A stretch of DNA of 64,000 bases from Luteolibacter arcticus (GTDB lineage: Bacteria > Verrucomicrobiota > Verrucomicrobiia > Verrucomicrobiales > Akkermansiaceae): NCBI RefSeq assembly GCF_025950235.1, contig NZ_JAPDDT010000005.1, positions 310,001 to 374,000 on the forward strand, given 5' to 3'. Made by a program: the position numbers and the translations under genes. Under the pieces are notes generated by a model. That model was not told the DNA's origin. It was given only the letters and a program-made list of their open reading frames with translations, and made no database searches. Below are positions 48,001 to 55,951 of the stretch, in pieces. Each line of letters begins with the position of its first letter. The first letter of the stretch is position 1.

Positions 48001-50488
48001 CCGAGGAAGTCACATCTACGGTGATCGCGTTGCCGGTGTTGTTGAAGGTATAAGTGTAGCCGACCCGTGGGTTGGTCACCGAGAGGCCAGTGATTCCGGG
48101 CGCCAAGGCACTGGTGCTTTGGACGAGCGTGTAGCTGCCCAGCGTGGCGGCATTGGTCGTACCCGTGTCGTAAAGCGTGAAGCCAAGGGCGGCACCGCGG
48201 GTGCAGGACCCCGTGACAATCTTGTCGCTGCTGGTGCCGCCGCCGGTTTCGAAGGTCAGAGTGGCACCGCTGGCAAGGGTGAGTGAGGAAACCGTGAGCG
48301 TGCCGACGGCCGCCGCGGGATCCGCGACGACCAGTCCGGCCGTCGCGGCCACCGACACCGCATTGGCGGCATGGTTTCCGCCCAGGCCGAGCTTGCCGCC
48401 ATTCACCGCCATGGGTCCGCTGAAGGTGTCGGCCCCGCCCAAGGTGGTGGTACCGGTGCCGGTGAAGGTCAGGCCACCGCTGGTATTTGCCACCAGTGAG
48501 GCGGTCCCGGTGATCGAGCCAGTATTCCCGACGCCGCCGCCTGCGAGTGCGAAGGTCGGCGCCGTGGTGTAGTTGATACCGGGGTTGGTGACGGTGATGC
48601 CCGTGAGGGTGCCGCTGGCATCGACATTCGCGACCGCGGTAGCACCGGAGCCGCCACCACCGGTGATGGTGACGACCGGGGTATCGATGAACCCCGCACC
48701 GCCGACCGTCAGGCCGGTGGCGCTCACGCCATTGCCGACCGGGGCGAGCAATGGCTGGCTGATGGTGATGGCGTGACCGCCATTGTCGATGGTGCCGCCT
48801 CCACTGTAAACGTAGGCACCGGTCAGGCCGGTGAGGAAGGTCGCATTGACCTTGTTCGCTGCGAGGGTGCCCCCGTGGAAGTTGAGCGTGCCGGAGCCGG
48901 CACTGCGATACACGGCCGGGGTGGTCACGGTGCCGCCGCGGAGATTCGCGATACCGACGCCGGCGGCCGCGACGCCGAAGCGCAGGCCATTGTTCGTCGC
49001 GGCGAAGTTTAGGGCTGCACTGCCCGAGACGTTGAGGATGCCGAGGCCATTCTCGCCAAGCCAGATGCCATTGTCACCCGCGGCGCTCTGGTTGTAGATG
49101 GCGGAGCCGGAGAGATTCATCAGCCCGATGCTGTTGGCACCCGCTCCATTGGTGACCGGGCCGGTCATGGAATAGGTGCCGCCGTTCTGGTTGAAGACAC
49201 CGCGAGCCGTGGCAAGGCCGAGCGCGAGGAAGCCGCCGACGTTCACGGTGCCGCCGCTGATCGAGCAGGCCCCGTAGCCGGTATTGACCATTCCAAGGCC
49301 GAGCTGGCGGCGCAGGGTGAGCGATCCGGAGGTCATCTTCACCGTGCCGGCGCTCGTGCCATTGGTGCCGACCGAAAGCGTGGCGCGGTAGACTTCGTCC
49401 TGGGTGGCGTTGCCCGCGCGGTTGTTGTAATTCACAGTGGCACCGTTGATCTCCAGGATGCCGTTTTGACCCGCCACCGAACCCACCACCGCGGTATGGC
49501 CGGTGCGAACGGCACCGCCCTGCGCCATCGAGCCGAAGGTGCCGGTATTGTTGAGCACCAGCCGTCCGCCCTCGACCTGCACGTTGGAGGTGACGTTGCT
49601 GGCGTTGTTCGTCAGGGTCAGCGTTCCGGTCCCGCGTTTTACAAAGCCAAGCAGGCCGGTGCCCCCGCCATTGCGGACGATGCCGTCGAAGGTCTGGGTG
49701 CCGGCGATGTTCCAGAACGACCACTTGTCGGCATTGGTGCCGTTTTCAAAGGTGCCGGTGCCGGTCAGGCCGGTGGCGAGGAAGTCTCCCGTGCTGCCAA
49801 CCGTGCCGCCTTGGATATCCAGCGTGCCGAGGATGTCGGTATTTCCGCCCGCGAGGCGAAGGTAGCCGGCGCCGGTCTTGGTGAGATGCAGCGTGCTGGC
49901 GGCACCGTCATTGACCGTGCCATTGACGGTGGTGTTGCCGGAGCCGGCAACCGTCAGGGTCTGGATGCCGCTGGCCGCGCCCGTGACACCATTGGCGACC
50001 GTCAGCGTGTTCGCCGTGGGGTTGATCCAGCTCTGGCTGGCAGCCAGCGTGATCGCCACGTTTTGCCCGGCGGTGGCGGAACCGATCGTCACCGCTCCCG
50101 CGGCCGGATCGAGATCAATGCCACCCGCCCCAAGCGTGAGGATTTGGTTCACACCGCCGCCCTCGAGCGCCGTGGTCCCGGTGTTGAAAAACACGACCGA
50201 CTTCGCCGATTGGGCGGCATTCAACGCGACGACGGTGGCTCCATCGATCGGGTCGATGTTGAAGACGGCATCATCCGACGCGCCGGGAACCACGGCGGGA
50301 TCGGGCGTGGTCGCTCCGGCAGCAGAGGACCAGTTCGCGACGGCATTCCATCCGCCGCCGGCTCCGTCCCAATAGACCGGGGACGTGAGGGCCGCGTGGG
50401 CGGAAGATAGCGAGGAAGCCAGGAAGCAACCTAAACCGAAGGCGGTCTCGATGAGGTTGCGGCGGGAATGCGGCAATTGGGGTTTCAT
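45020..50488 (-). CDS. Giant PATR / TSP3-repeat / LamG surface protein 3
   Basis: The product has 1822 residues from the ATG at 50488. The leader carries a twin-arginine-like HSRRNLIETAFGLGCFLASS. Residues ~35-800 are PATR-type beta repeats starting with YWDGAGGGWNAVANWS. From ~829 there are acidic thrombospondin-3-like units (DSDGDGMSDAYEQANG), then a LamG-like domain (about 999-1213, with HRWSFTGNLNDS), more acidic units (about 1230-1433), a second concanavalin-like stretch (about 1466-1660) and a final acidic loop plus terminal beta module ending LGGRGFLQAVATHP. The end is related to, but more diverged from, the PATR 1/2 C-terminus. An extracellular calcium-binding structural or adhesive role is inferred. 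Transcription ends at the hairpin at 44970-45001. Confidence 0.9.
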   Translation of the reverse strand: MKPQLPHSRRNLIETAFGLGCFLASSLSSAHAALTSPVYWDGAGGGWNAVANWSSAAGATTPDPAVVPGASDDAVFNIDPIDGATVVALNAAQSAKSVVFFNTGTTALEGGGVNQILTLGAGGIDLDPAAGAVTIGSATAGQNVAITLAASQSWINPTANTLTVANGVTGAASGIQTLTVAGSGNTTVNGTVNDGAASTLHLTKTGAGYLRLAGGNTDILGTLDIQGGTVGSTGDFLATGLTGTGTFENGTNADKWSFWNIAGTQTFDGIVRNGGGTGLLGFVKRGTGTLTLTNNASNVTSNVQVEGGRLVLNNTGTFGSMAQGGAVRTGHTAVVGSVAGQNGILEINGATVNYNNRAGNATQDEVYRATLSVGTNGTSAGTVKMTSGSLTLRRQLGLGMVNTGYGACSISGGTVNVGGFLALGLATARGVFNQNGGTYSMTGPVTNGAGANSIGLMNLSGSAIYNQSAAGDNGIWLGENGLGILNVSGSAALNFAATNNGLRFGVAAAGVGIANLRGGTVTTPAVYRSAGSGTLNFHGGTLAANKVNATFLTGLTGAYVYSGGGTIDNGGHAITISQPLLAPVGNGVSATGLTVGGAGFIDTPVVTITGGGGSGATAVANVDASGTLTGITVTNPGINYTTAPTFALAGGGVGNTGSITGTASLVANTSGGLTFTGTGTTTLGGADTFSGPMAVNGGKLGLGGNHAANAVSVAATAGLVVADPAAAVGTLTVSSLTLASGATLTFETGGGTSSDKIVTGSCTRGAALGFTLYDTGTTNAATLGSYTLVQSTSALAPGITGLSVTNPRVGYTYTFNNTGNAITVDVTSSDSDGDGMSDAYEQANGLDWTLPDGATGVNGATGNLDGDFTNNYDEFLAGTSANNAASDPANTDNDGLRDSWEVTHFGGIAAQTGSDDYDGDFDSNLFEFTSVTLPANAGSFSDTDTDGMADGWEILYFTTITAKDGTVDSDSDLFTDLQEYEYGSNPTDSSYSQAFSKALHRWSFTGNLNDSVGTSHAAIQNGTTSNTNVVTQDATSVTLAGGVKADSQWVKLGANLLPARNTPVTIELWATMNAPQSWSRIFDFHSGTTENLFMSWSQAATPLTDRVEWRDGALASTNNTNNYAVGTKYHIVMTIEPAPVAGSSVVKWYSAPAYDGESYLEMGPARGTVTVANSLALFSDPIAALGLSTFGDNTASATYDEVRIWDGALADWAVQGLYQQGPDNAAQLDTDNDKLPDAFEQYYFQSLEFDPGDDPDNDSSDNLEELIALSDPNDSQSSPNDSDADGLPDAWEEEYFTDLDETSTGDPDGDYATNEEELAAGTSPVSYVLFPDDDNDGMSDGWEENFIGDLTDNGTGDTDGDGFSSLAEFTAKTAPDNPMVPGNPDGDGDNDGLPDRWETTWFSTTTLLTQNGTGDSDSDGFNDLAEYEATSDPTDIDSTPQDINGDGTADQHVFHGMTATGSGPQDKDGQATPFTSRLAGTGASIPTVDPNLDLDTTAGTLALTSSSSDINGQVNMAQLEALGLPLSSLGFTGNQDFRVRAHYVNQPVIGGYDQIGAWVGTSSTSMTRAAVVFGNYVGLGTNTNGANDANGFFGVTNSGGMAARDLTVVIERIGGVWSMSCNGTPCTPTAQPAFLDGLATLQAGIYVLDQNAHKTATLESFTAVSFGSGSGDGDSDGMDDAWETAKLGGQSRDGTGDLDNDGTLDLLEFAFNGDPNNGSSRGSITSALADTNGNSQKELTLTVAVRNGASFAGQPDGSQLAVVGGVTYTIRGSLNLTSFTSGVTHVLMTASGDPAYELHTFRLNASEGLGGRGFLQAVATHP

Positions 50489-51077
50489 TGGGTTGGTTAA
50501 GTACGTAACCCCGCCTTGAGGAGAGGCATGAAGTCCCCCTAACAGGCCTGCCGCGGGCACAGTGGTGCCGGCGAAAGGGCGGTCTTCGGGACGCCTTCCA
50601 AAAAGGGTCGACGAGGCTTAAAAGTGCCTCACCGGGTCTGCGGGTTTCGGGTTTCGATGGATTTGGGTTGTCGGATCCGATTCCGTTTCCCAACCGCCCT
50701 TCGGGTTTGGACGTTGAATGTTGGAGAACCGGTTATCGAACCTTGCCGCAGTCTAAATCGTCCCTTCGAAGAATCTTGTATTCAACGGTTTCGTTTGTGT
50801 GGAATTGCGACACTGCCATTTCAAAGATGCTTCTCAATGTGTCACAAGTCACTGCAAAATAGAAGGTTAAACTTAACCCATTCCGCCGTGTTTTTATCAA
50901 AAACCGATCAATTGATTTTTTTGGAATCGGCAAAATGGGGATGATTGCGTAGATCAAAGCGTCGCATTCATACCGAAACGAGAGCTTAGCGAAGCGCCCG
51001 CTTTTCGAAATGACACCCCCCCCCAGCGGTCCGCTCCGCTCGCACGTCCAAGCGCCCGCAGCTCCTCTAACAATTCC
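50489..51077. other. AT-rich intergenic region upstream of PATR gene 3
   Basis: This region has 589 bases between the PATR gene and coaC. The part 50735-50960 is much richer in A and T than the genes around it and probably carries the promoter. Short frames occur in it but have no gene-like character. AACCCAAAT on the minus strand at about 50659-50668 resembles sequences upstream of the other two PATR genes. Confidence 0.4.
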
Positions 51078-51611
51078 TCAAACGGACGGCAGCACGGCCG
51101 CCAGGATCTCGTCGACGGGAGCCATGCGACCGACGCCCTGATAGCCGCAGGCGAGGTCTCCTTCCGCCGGGCCGATGAAGCGACAGCCGTCTTCCCTGAG
51201 GCGGGTGACGTTGCGTTGGACGGCCGGGTGCTGCCACATCTTGCCGTTCATCGCCGGCGCGATGACCACCGGCGTGGTGCGCGGCAACGCGAGGTAGATC
51301 GACGACAGCGGATCGGGCGCGAGGCCATTGGCAAAGTTCCCGATGACGTCGGCACTGGCGGGCGCGACGAGGAACAGGCCGGCGGAGTCGGCGAGCTCGA
51401 TGTGCCCGGGCTTCCAGCTCTGCTTTTCATCTTCCAGCGTCACCAGCACGGGGTGGCGGGTGAGCACCTGCAAGGTCAGCGGCGTGATGAACTCGGTGGC
51501 CACCCGGGTCATGACCGCGTGGACCTCATGGCCGGCCTTCACAAGCTGCGACGCGAGGTCGGCCGCCTTGTAGGCAGCGATCGAGCCGGTGATGCCGAGG
51601 ACGATGGTCAT
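51078..51611 (-). CDS. coaC: Phosphopantothenoylcysteine decarboxylase, CoaC domain only
   Basis: The product has 177 residues and is an FMN-dependent HFCD-family flavoprotein that decarboxylates phosphopantothenoylcysteine in CoA synthesis. Visible motifs are GITGSIAAYKAA at the N-terminus, active-site His70 (PGHIELA), PASADVIGNFANGLAPD, the PAMN motif (119-122) and ACGYQGVGR (154-162), which carries the substrate-reducing Cys155. Most bacteria have a CoaBC fusion of about 400 residues. Here the CoaB synthetase part is absent, so it must be elsewhere, or this is another HFCD decarboxylase. The sequence fits CoaC best. It lies downstream of a Gfo/Idh/MocA gene, with a pair of REP-like hairpins between them. 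Confidence 0.85.
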   Translation of the reverse strand: MTIVLGITGSIAAYKAADLASQLVKAGHEVHAVMTRVATEFITPLTLQVLTRHPVLVTLEDEKQSWKPGHIELADSAGLFLVAPASADVIGNFANGLAPDPLSSIYLALPRTTPVVIAPAMNGKMWQHPAVQRNVTRLREDGCRFIGPAEGDLACGYQGVGRMAPVDEILAAVLPSV

Positions 51612-51676
51612 GCCGGGATTGGAGCACCGGATGGGAAACTTCCAACTGCGAATGTGGGGCGAGGGCCCTGCCTTTA

Positions 51677-51709
51677 CGTAGGCGCGGTGGTGACACCGCG
51701 GAAGCTACC
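51677..51709 (+). repeat. REP-like hairpin unit, copy A
   Basis: A 33-base unit: CGTAGG, then a 7-bp stem CGCGGTG/CACCGCG closed by a GTGA tetraloop, then GAAGCTACC. It lies in the 158-base gap between coaC and the oxidoreductase gene. It pairs as a family with the inverted copy at 51728-51760. Confidence 0.8.
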
Positions 51710-51727
51710 CTCGCAGCCCGCCGTTCA

Positions 51728-51760
51728 GGTGGCTTCCGCGTTCTCACGAACGCGCCTACG
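51728..51760 (-). repeat. REP-like hairpin unit, copy B (inverted)
   Basis: Read on the minus strand this is CGTAGG, stem CGCGTTC/GAACGCG with the same GTGA loop, then GAAGCCACC. Flanks and loop match copy A, while three base pairs of the stem differ in a compensating way (GTG/CAC versus TTC/GAA). The two copies face each other across 18 bases. Confidence 0.8.
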
Positions 51761-51769
51761 GTTGACTGC

Positions 51770-53038
51770 TCACACCTCGATCTTCCAAGGCCCGCGCATC
51801 GGCTGCTCGATGAGCTTGTTCGCCTCGGAGTCGTCGAACTTCAGCGTCTTCGGATCGAACTTGAGGTTCTTGTTCAAGCGGTGCGCGGTAACGCCGATGT
51901 TGACGATGGTGCAGGACCAGAAGCCGTTGCGTTCGTTGAGGGCAAATTTCTTCCGGGTGCGGACGCTCTCGTGGAAGTCGGTGATCTGCGGCTCGGGGTC
52001 GGGCAGCGAGGCGAGCTTCTTCTCGAGGTCCGGGATGTCGGTCTGGAAGCCCTTGGTGATCTTGCCCTTCGGCCCCTGGATGTAGGCGGAGTCCTTGAGG
52101 CTGTTGTTGCCATCGAGGATGATCTTGCAACCGTCGGCGTAGGTGAACTCGATGCGCCGCCAAGTGCCGATGGCGTCGGCGTCCTGCGGGTCGGCATCGA
52201 TCTCCACGGAGATCGGCGCGGTGGTGTCCTTGCCGAGGATGTACTGGGCCGGGTCGAGGTAATGCTGGCCCATGTCGCCGAGGCCGCCGCCATCGTAGTC
52301 CCAGTAGCCGCGGAATTTCGCGTGCACGCGGTTCGGGTTGTAGGGCTTCTTCGGCGCGGGGCCGAGCCAGAGATCGTAGTCGAGTTCGGCGGGCACCGGC
52401 TGCTCGGTCAGGCCTTTCTGGCCGACCCAGGTGCCGAGCTTCCAGTCGAAGCCGGTATGCGCACCCACGGTGATGGTGAGCGGCCAGCCGAGCACGTCGT
52501 GCATGGCGGCCTTCTTGATCTGCTTCACCGGCACGCCCATGCCGTAGAAGTTATCCTTGAAGCGGAACCAGGTGTTGAGACGGAAGACGCGCTCATACTT
52601 CTCCACCGCCTTCACCATCGCGATGCCCTCGCCGATTGTCCGGCTCATCGGCTTCTCGCACCAGACGTCCTTGCCGGACTTCGCCGCAGCGATCGACATC
52701 AGCGCGTGCCAATGCGGCGGGGTGGCGACGTGCACCACGTCGATGTCCTTGCGCTCAAGGATTTCGCGGAAATCCCGGTAGCCCTTCACGCCCTTGGCCT
52801 CGCCGCCGACCTGATTCATCCGCTGGGCGAGGTGGCTCTTGTCCACGTCGCAGAGGGCGAGCAGCTTGCCCGGCATCGGCAGGTGGGAGGCGGAAATCCC
52901 GCCGCAGCCGATGATGGCCTTGGTGATCTCTTCCGATGGCGGTGTCTGGCCATTCAGGCCAAGCACGCGGCTCGGGACGATCTGGATGGTCGCCAGCGCG
53001 GCGAGCGACTTGAGGGTTTGGCGGCGGGTCAGGTTCAT
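51770..53038 (-). CDS. Gfo/Idh/MocA-family oxidoreductase, Tat-exported
   Basis: The product has 422 residues. The N-terminus has the twin-arginine pattern TRRQTLKSLAALATI. A Rossmann domain follows (AIIGCGGISASHL; VVHVATPPHWH), with the family's EKP signature in KDVWCEKPMSRTIGEG and a C-terminal alpha/beta domain containing GGGLGDMGQHYLDPAQY. Members oxidise or reduce sugars and polyols with NAD(P); Tat export with bound cofactor is common for this group in Planctomycetes and Verrucomicrobia. It starts 21 bases after the MFS permease gene on the same strand, so the two form an operon for a taken-up sugar, inositol or nucleoside-like compound. The exact substrate is not known. Confidence 0.88.
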   Translation of the reverse strand: MNLTRRQTLKSLAALATIQIVPSRVLGLNGQTPPSEEITKAIIGCGGISASHLPMPGKLLALCDVDKSHLAQRMNQVGGEAKGVKGYRDFREILERKDIDVVHVATPPHWHALMSIAAAKSGKDVWCEKPMSRTIGEGIAMVKAVEKYERVFRLNTWFRFKDNFYGMGVPVKQIKKAAMHDVLGWPLTITVGAHTGFDWKLGTWVGQKGLTEQPVPAELDYDLWLGPAPKKPYNPNRVHAKFRGYWDYDGGGLGDMGQHYLDPAQYILGKDTTAPISVEIDADPQDADAIGTWRRIEFTYADGCKIILDGNNSLKDSAYIQGPKGKITKGFQTDIPDLEKKLASLPDPEPQITDFHESVRTRKKFALNERNGFWSCTIVNIGVTAHRLNKNLKFDPKTLKFDDSEANKLIEQPMRGPWKIEV

Positions 53039-53059
53039 GAGATCGGAGTCGGAAAAGGT

Positions 53060-54400
53060 TCAATGCTTCGTGTCACCGCCATCCGCGGACTTGTCCCAGA
53101 AGGCAACGAGGAACAGGACGGCGATGACTGCGGCCATGCCCGCAGGCAGCAGCCAGAAGGCCTTCCACTGGGTGGAAGCCGTGGAAAGCAGGGTGGCATC
53201 CACCTTCGGCAGCCCGACGGAGAACATCTGTCCGAGCTGCTGCGCGAAGCTGGGAGTCTCACCGGTGGAGCCGGCCTGGATCGCTTCGGCCAGCGGTGCG
53301 TGGCCGCCCACGCCGACCTTCATCCGCGCATCGGCGATCTTGTAGCCGAAATACATACCGATGCCCTGGGTGAAGAAGACCAGCATCGACTGCACCTGGC
53401 TGCGCACGGTGACCGGCGCGGCCTTGTCGGCGTAGATGAAGCCGGTGACGAAGAAGAAGTCGTAGCAAATCCCGTGCAGCGCGATGGCGAGGAACAGCAT
53501 CCACACCACCTGATCCGGCGCGGCAAAGGCGAACAGCACATAGCGCAGCACCCAGGCGGCCATGCCGATGAGGATCATCCACTTCACGCCCAGCTTCCGG
53601 AAGAAGAACGGGATCAGCAGCATGAACACGATTTCCGACATCTGTCCGATCGACATCGACGAGGCCGGCTGGCGGAAGCCCATGTCGGAGAGGAAGATGG
53701 AGGTCGTGCTATAGTAGTAGGCGAGCGGGATGCAGATCAGCGTGGAGCACAGGATGAAGATGAAGAAGGCGGGCTTCGCGAGCAGCTTGAAGGCATCCAG
53801 CATGAAGATGGAGCTCAGCTTGAGCGGCTGTCCTTTCGCCGGCGGCGGCGTGGTGGGAAGAAAGAAGGAGAACGCGCCGAGCAGGAGGGAAGTCCCGCCG
53901 GCGAGGGTGAAGATGTGCAGGCTCTTGGACCATCCCATGAAGCCGGTGATGAGGCCGGCGACGATCCAGCCGATGGTGCCCCAGACGCGGAGGGCGGGAA
54001 ATTTGCTCTGGTCGCTGATATTGGCGAACGCGATCGAATTTCCGAGTCCCAGCGTCGGCATGTAGCAAAGCATGTGGAGGATGAAGAGGTTCTTCACCAT
54101 CTCCGCGTCCCCCTTCGCCGCGAGCCCGGGCACCGCAAGCATGGCCGCCCCGCCGATGAGCAGCAGCACGCCCATCACCTTCTCGGATGGGAAAAAGCGG
54201 TCCGCCACCAGACCGAGGAACAGCGGCGCGATGATCGCCGCGATCGGGGCGCTGCCGTACGCCGCGCCGATGATCGAGGCGAGGCCATTGGCGTCCAGGC
54301 AGGCCCCCAAGGTCACGAACCAAGCTCCCCAGAGGAAGAACTGCAAAAACATCATCACCGACAAGCGGGTGGTCACGGCGGACGGGGCGGCTTTTTCCAT
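53060..54400 (-). CDS. MFS permease, nucleoside:H+ symporter (NupG) type
   Basis: The product has 446 residues from the ATG at 54400. About twelve hydrophobic helices are visible. The opening helix LSVMMFLQFFLWGAWFVTLG and the following IIGAAYGSAPIAAIIAPLFLGLVADRFF resemble the nucleoside H+ symporter family (NupG/XapB). In this phylum such permeases often accompany sugar or inositol dehydrogenases rather than nucleoside genes. It sits in the inner membrane. It is the first gene of a two-gene operon with the Gfo/Idh/MocA oxidoreductase and is divergent from a second oxidoreductase at 54579, so the 178-base region between them probably holds the control sites for both. Confidence 0.85.
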   Translation of the reverse strand: MEKAAPSAVTTRLSVMMFLQFFLWGAWFVTLGACLDANGLASIIGAAYGSAPIAAIIAPLFLGLVADRFFPSEKVMGVLLLIGGAAMLAVPGLAAKGDAEMVKNLFILHMLCYMPTLGLGNSIAFANISDQSKFPALRVWGTIGWIVAGLITGFMGWSKSLHIFTLAGGTSLLLGAFSFFLPTTPPPAKGQPLKLSSIFMLDAFKLLAKPAFFIFILCSTLICIPLAYYYSTTSIFLSDMGFRQPASSMSIGQMSEIVFMLLIPFFFRKLGVKWMILIGMAAWVLRYVLFAFAAPDQVVWMLFLAIALHGICYDFFFVTGFIYADKAAPVTVRSQVQSMLVFFTQGIGMYFGYKIADARMKVGVGGHAPLAEAIQAGSTGETPSFAQQLGQMFSVGLPKVDATLLSTASTQWKAFWLLPAGMAAVIAVLFLVAFWDKSADGGDTKH

Positions 54401-54578
54401 AACTGGGCGAGACTTGGAGAAACGCCCGCACGGCGGCAAGCAGGATCACGCCCCAATTCGGCTCAAATCGTCCGGTTCTCTCATGAAAAACGAGCATTCC
54501 TGAAATTTTTCCACCGGATCCTGAAAGCCCGGCTTGCAGCGGCAGCGTATTTGCGGCCCGTTTGTCACCGCACCTGCC

Positions 54579-55880
54579 ATGAGCCCCACACCTCTTTCCC
54601 TTTCCCGCCGCCGTGTAATCGCCGGTTCCGCCGCCACCGCGGTGGTCGCCAGCTTCCCGAATCTCCTGCTCGCCCAAGGCCAAGCCAACACCGCAAAGCT
54701 CAAGATCGGTCTGATCGGCTGCGGCGGCCGCGGTACCGGTGCCGCCCAGCAGGCATTGTCTGCCGACCCGAACGTGGTCCTTTGGGCGCTCGGCGATGCA
54801 TTCCCCGAGGCGGTCAAGAGCAGCTTGAACGGGCTCAAGAGCTTCGGTGCCAAGCTCGATGTGCCGGCCGAGCGCCAGTTCAGCGGGCTGGATGCCTACC
54901 AAAAGGTCATTGAAAGCGGCGTGGACGTCGTCCTGCTCGGAGCGCCTCCGGGATTCCGCCCGCAGCACTTGCGTGCGGCGATCGAGGCCGGTAAGCACGT
55001 CTTCGCCGAGAAGCCGATGGCCGTGGACGTGGCCGGCGTGAAGTCGGTCATGGAGTCCGCCAAGCTCGCCAAGCAGAAGGGCGTCTCGATCCAGCACGGC
55101 TACTGCTGGCGCTTCGCCCCGGGCGTCCGCGAACTTTACGGCAAGGTCAACTCCGGCGAGCTCGGCAAGGTTTACTCGGTCTATGGCACCTACATGGGCA
55201 GCCCGCCGAAGCCGCTGCAGCCCGGCATGACCAAACCCGCCGAGATGGCCGATGTGGAATGGCAGCTCCGCTGGTGGACGAATTTCGAATGGACCAGCGG
55301 CGGCCCTCTGCTCGAGCAGGCGGTGCACACCGTGGACAAGATCGCCTGGGCGATGAATGACGTCGCGCCGATCGCCGCCGTCGCCAATGGCGGCCGTGCC
55401 TACCGCACCGACGCCGGCAACGTTTACGACCACTACAACATCGCCTTCGAATACCCCGGCGGCGTGATTTGCCACCTCGGCGAGCGCCAGTACCTCGGCT
55501 GCCACACCGAGACCGTGGACCGCATCTATTGCGAAAAGGGCACCGCCGTCGCGCCGAACACACCGATGGTGCTCGGCCCGGATGGCAAGCGCAGCTGGAT
55601 GTATCGCGCCCCGGCCGGCGCGGAGCAGAACATGTATCAGGTCTGCCACAACGAGTTCTTCGCCGCGATCCGCAAGGGCGAGATCATCAACACCGGTGAG
55701 TACATGGCGAATAGCACCATGCTCGGCCTGCTCGGCCGCGACGCCGCCCACACCGGCCAGCGCATCACCTGGGAGCAGATGTGGAATGCCTCCCAGGACT
55801 TCGCTCCCGACACGCTGAAGATGGGCGACAGCTTCCCGGTCGCGCCGGTGCCGGTGCCCGGAAAGTACAAGCTCGCCTGA
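54579..55880 (+). CDS. Gfo/Idh/MocA-family oxidoreductase, Tat-exported, second copy
   Basis: The product has 433 residues from the ATG at 54579, chosen for the twin-arginine leader SRRRVIAGSAATAVVASFPN. Signatures are GLIGCGGRGTGAAQQAL, then VDVVLLGAPPGFRP and KHVFAEKPMAVDVAG with the EKP motif, and a C-terminal domain with GGPLLEQAVHTVDKIAW. Compared with the divergent oxidoreductase at 51770 it is only distantly related, so it is a separate subfamily. It probably works on the compound brought in by the divergent permease. An FGE-fold secreted protein follows 71 bases downstream and may be co-transcribed. Confidence 0.88.
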   Translation: MSPTPLSLSRRRVIAGSAATAVVASFPNLLLAQGQANTAKLKIGLIGCGGRGTGAAQQALSADPNVVLWALGDAFPEAVKSSLNGLKSFGAKLDVPAERQFSGLDAYQKVIESGVDVVLLGAPPGFRPQHLRAAIEAGKHVFAEKPMAVDVAGVKSVMESAKLAKQKGVSIQHGYCWRFAPGVRELYGKVNSGELGKVYSVYGTYMGSPPKPLQPGMTKPAEMADVEWQLRWWTNFEWTSGGPLLEQAVHTVDKIAWAMNDVAPIAAVANGGRAYRTDAGNVYDHYNIAFEYPGGVICHLGERQYLGCHTETVDRIYCEKGTAVAPNTPMVLGPDGKRSWMYRAPAGAEQNMYQVCHNEFFAAIRKGEIINTGEYMANSTMLGLLGRDAAHTGQRITWEQMWNASQDFAPDTLKMGDSFPVAPVPVPGKYKLA

Positions 55881-55951
55881 TTTCACCCCGTCTCCTTCGA
55901 GGCGCGTGCTGGACCCCGTCCGGTCCGCGCCTCATCTTTTTCCCGATTCCG

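Noticed and set aside
32725-50488. CRISPR-like or tandem DNA repeats in the PATR genes
   Set aside because: The repetition is at protein level (Gly/Asn/Thr beta repeats), with variable DNA and no regular spacers.
32725-50488. PEP-CTERM/exosortase sorting of the PATR proteins
   Set aside because: The C-termini end RGPRGFLDIEIQDAP or similar, with no PEP motif, membrane helix or basic tail, and no exosortase gene is present.
50733-50957. 74-codon minus-strand frame in the AT-rich gap upstream of PATR gene 3
   Set aside because: There is no start signal and no protein-like pattern, and the sequence is better read as promoter DNA.
51881-54913. Very long plus-strand open frame (about 1010 codons)
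   Set aside because: It runs antisense through the Gfo/Idh/MocA gene, the MFS gene and part of the next gene. It is an effect of high GC and codon bias; the minus-strand genes have clear motifs.
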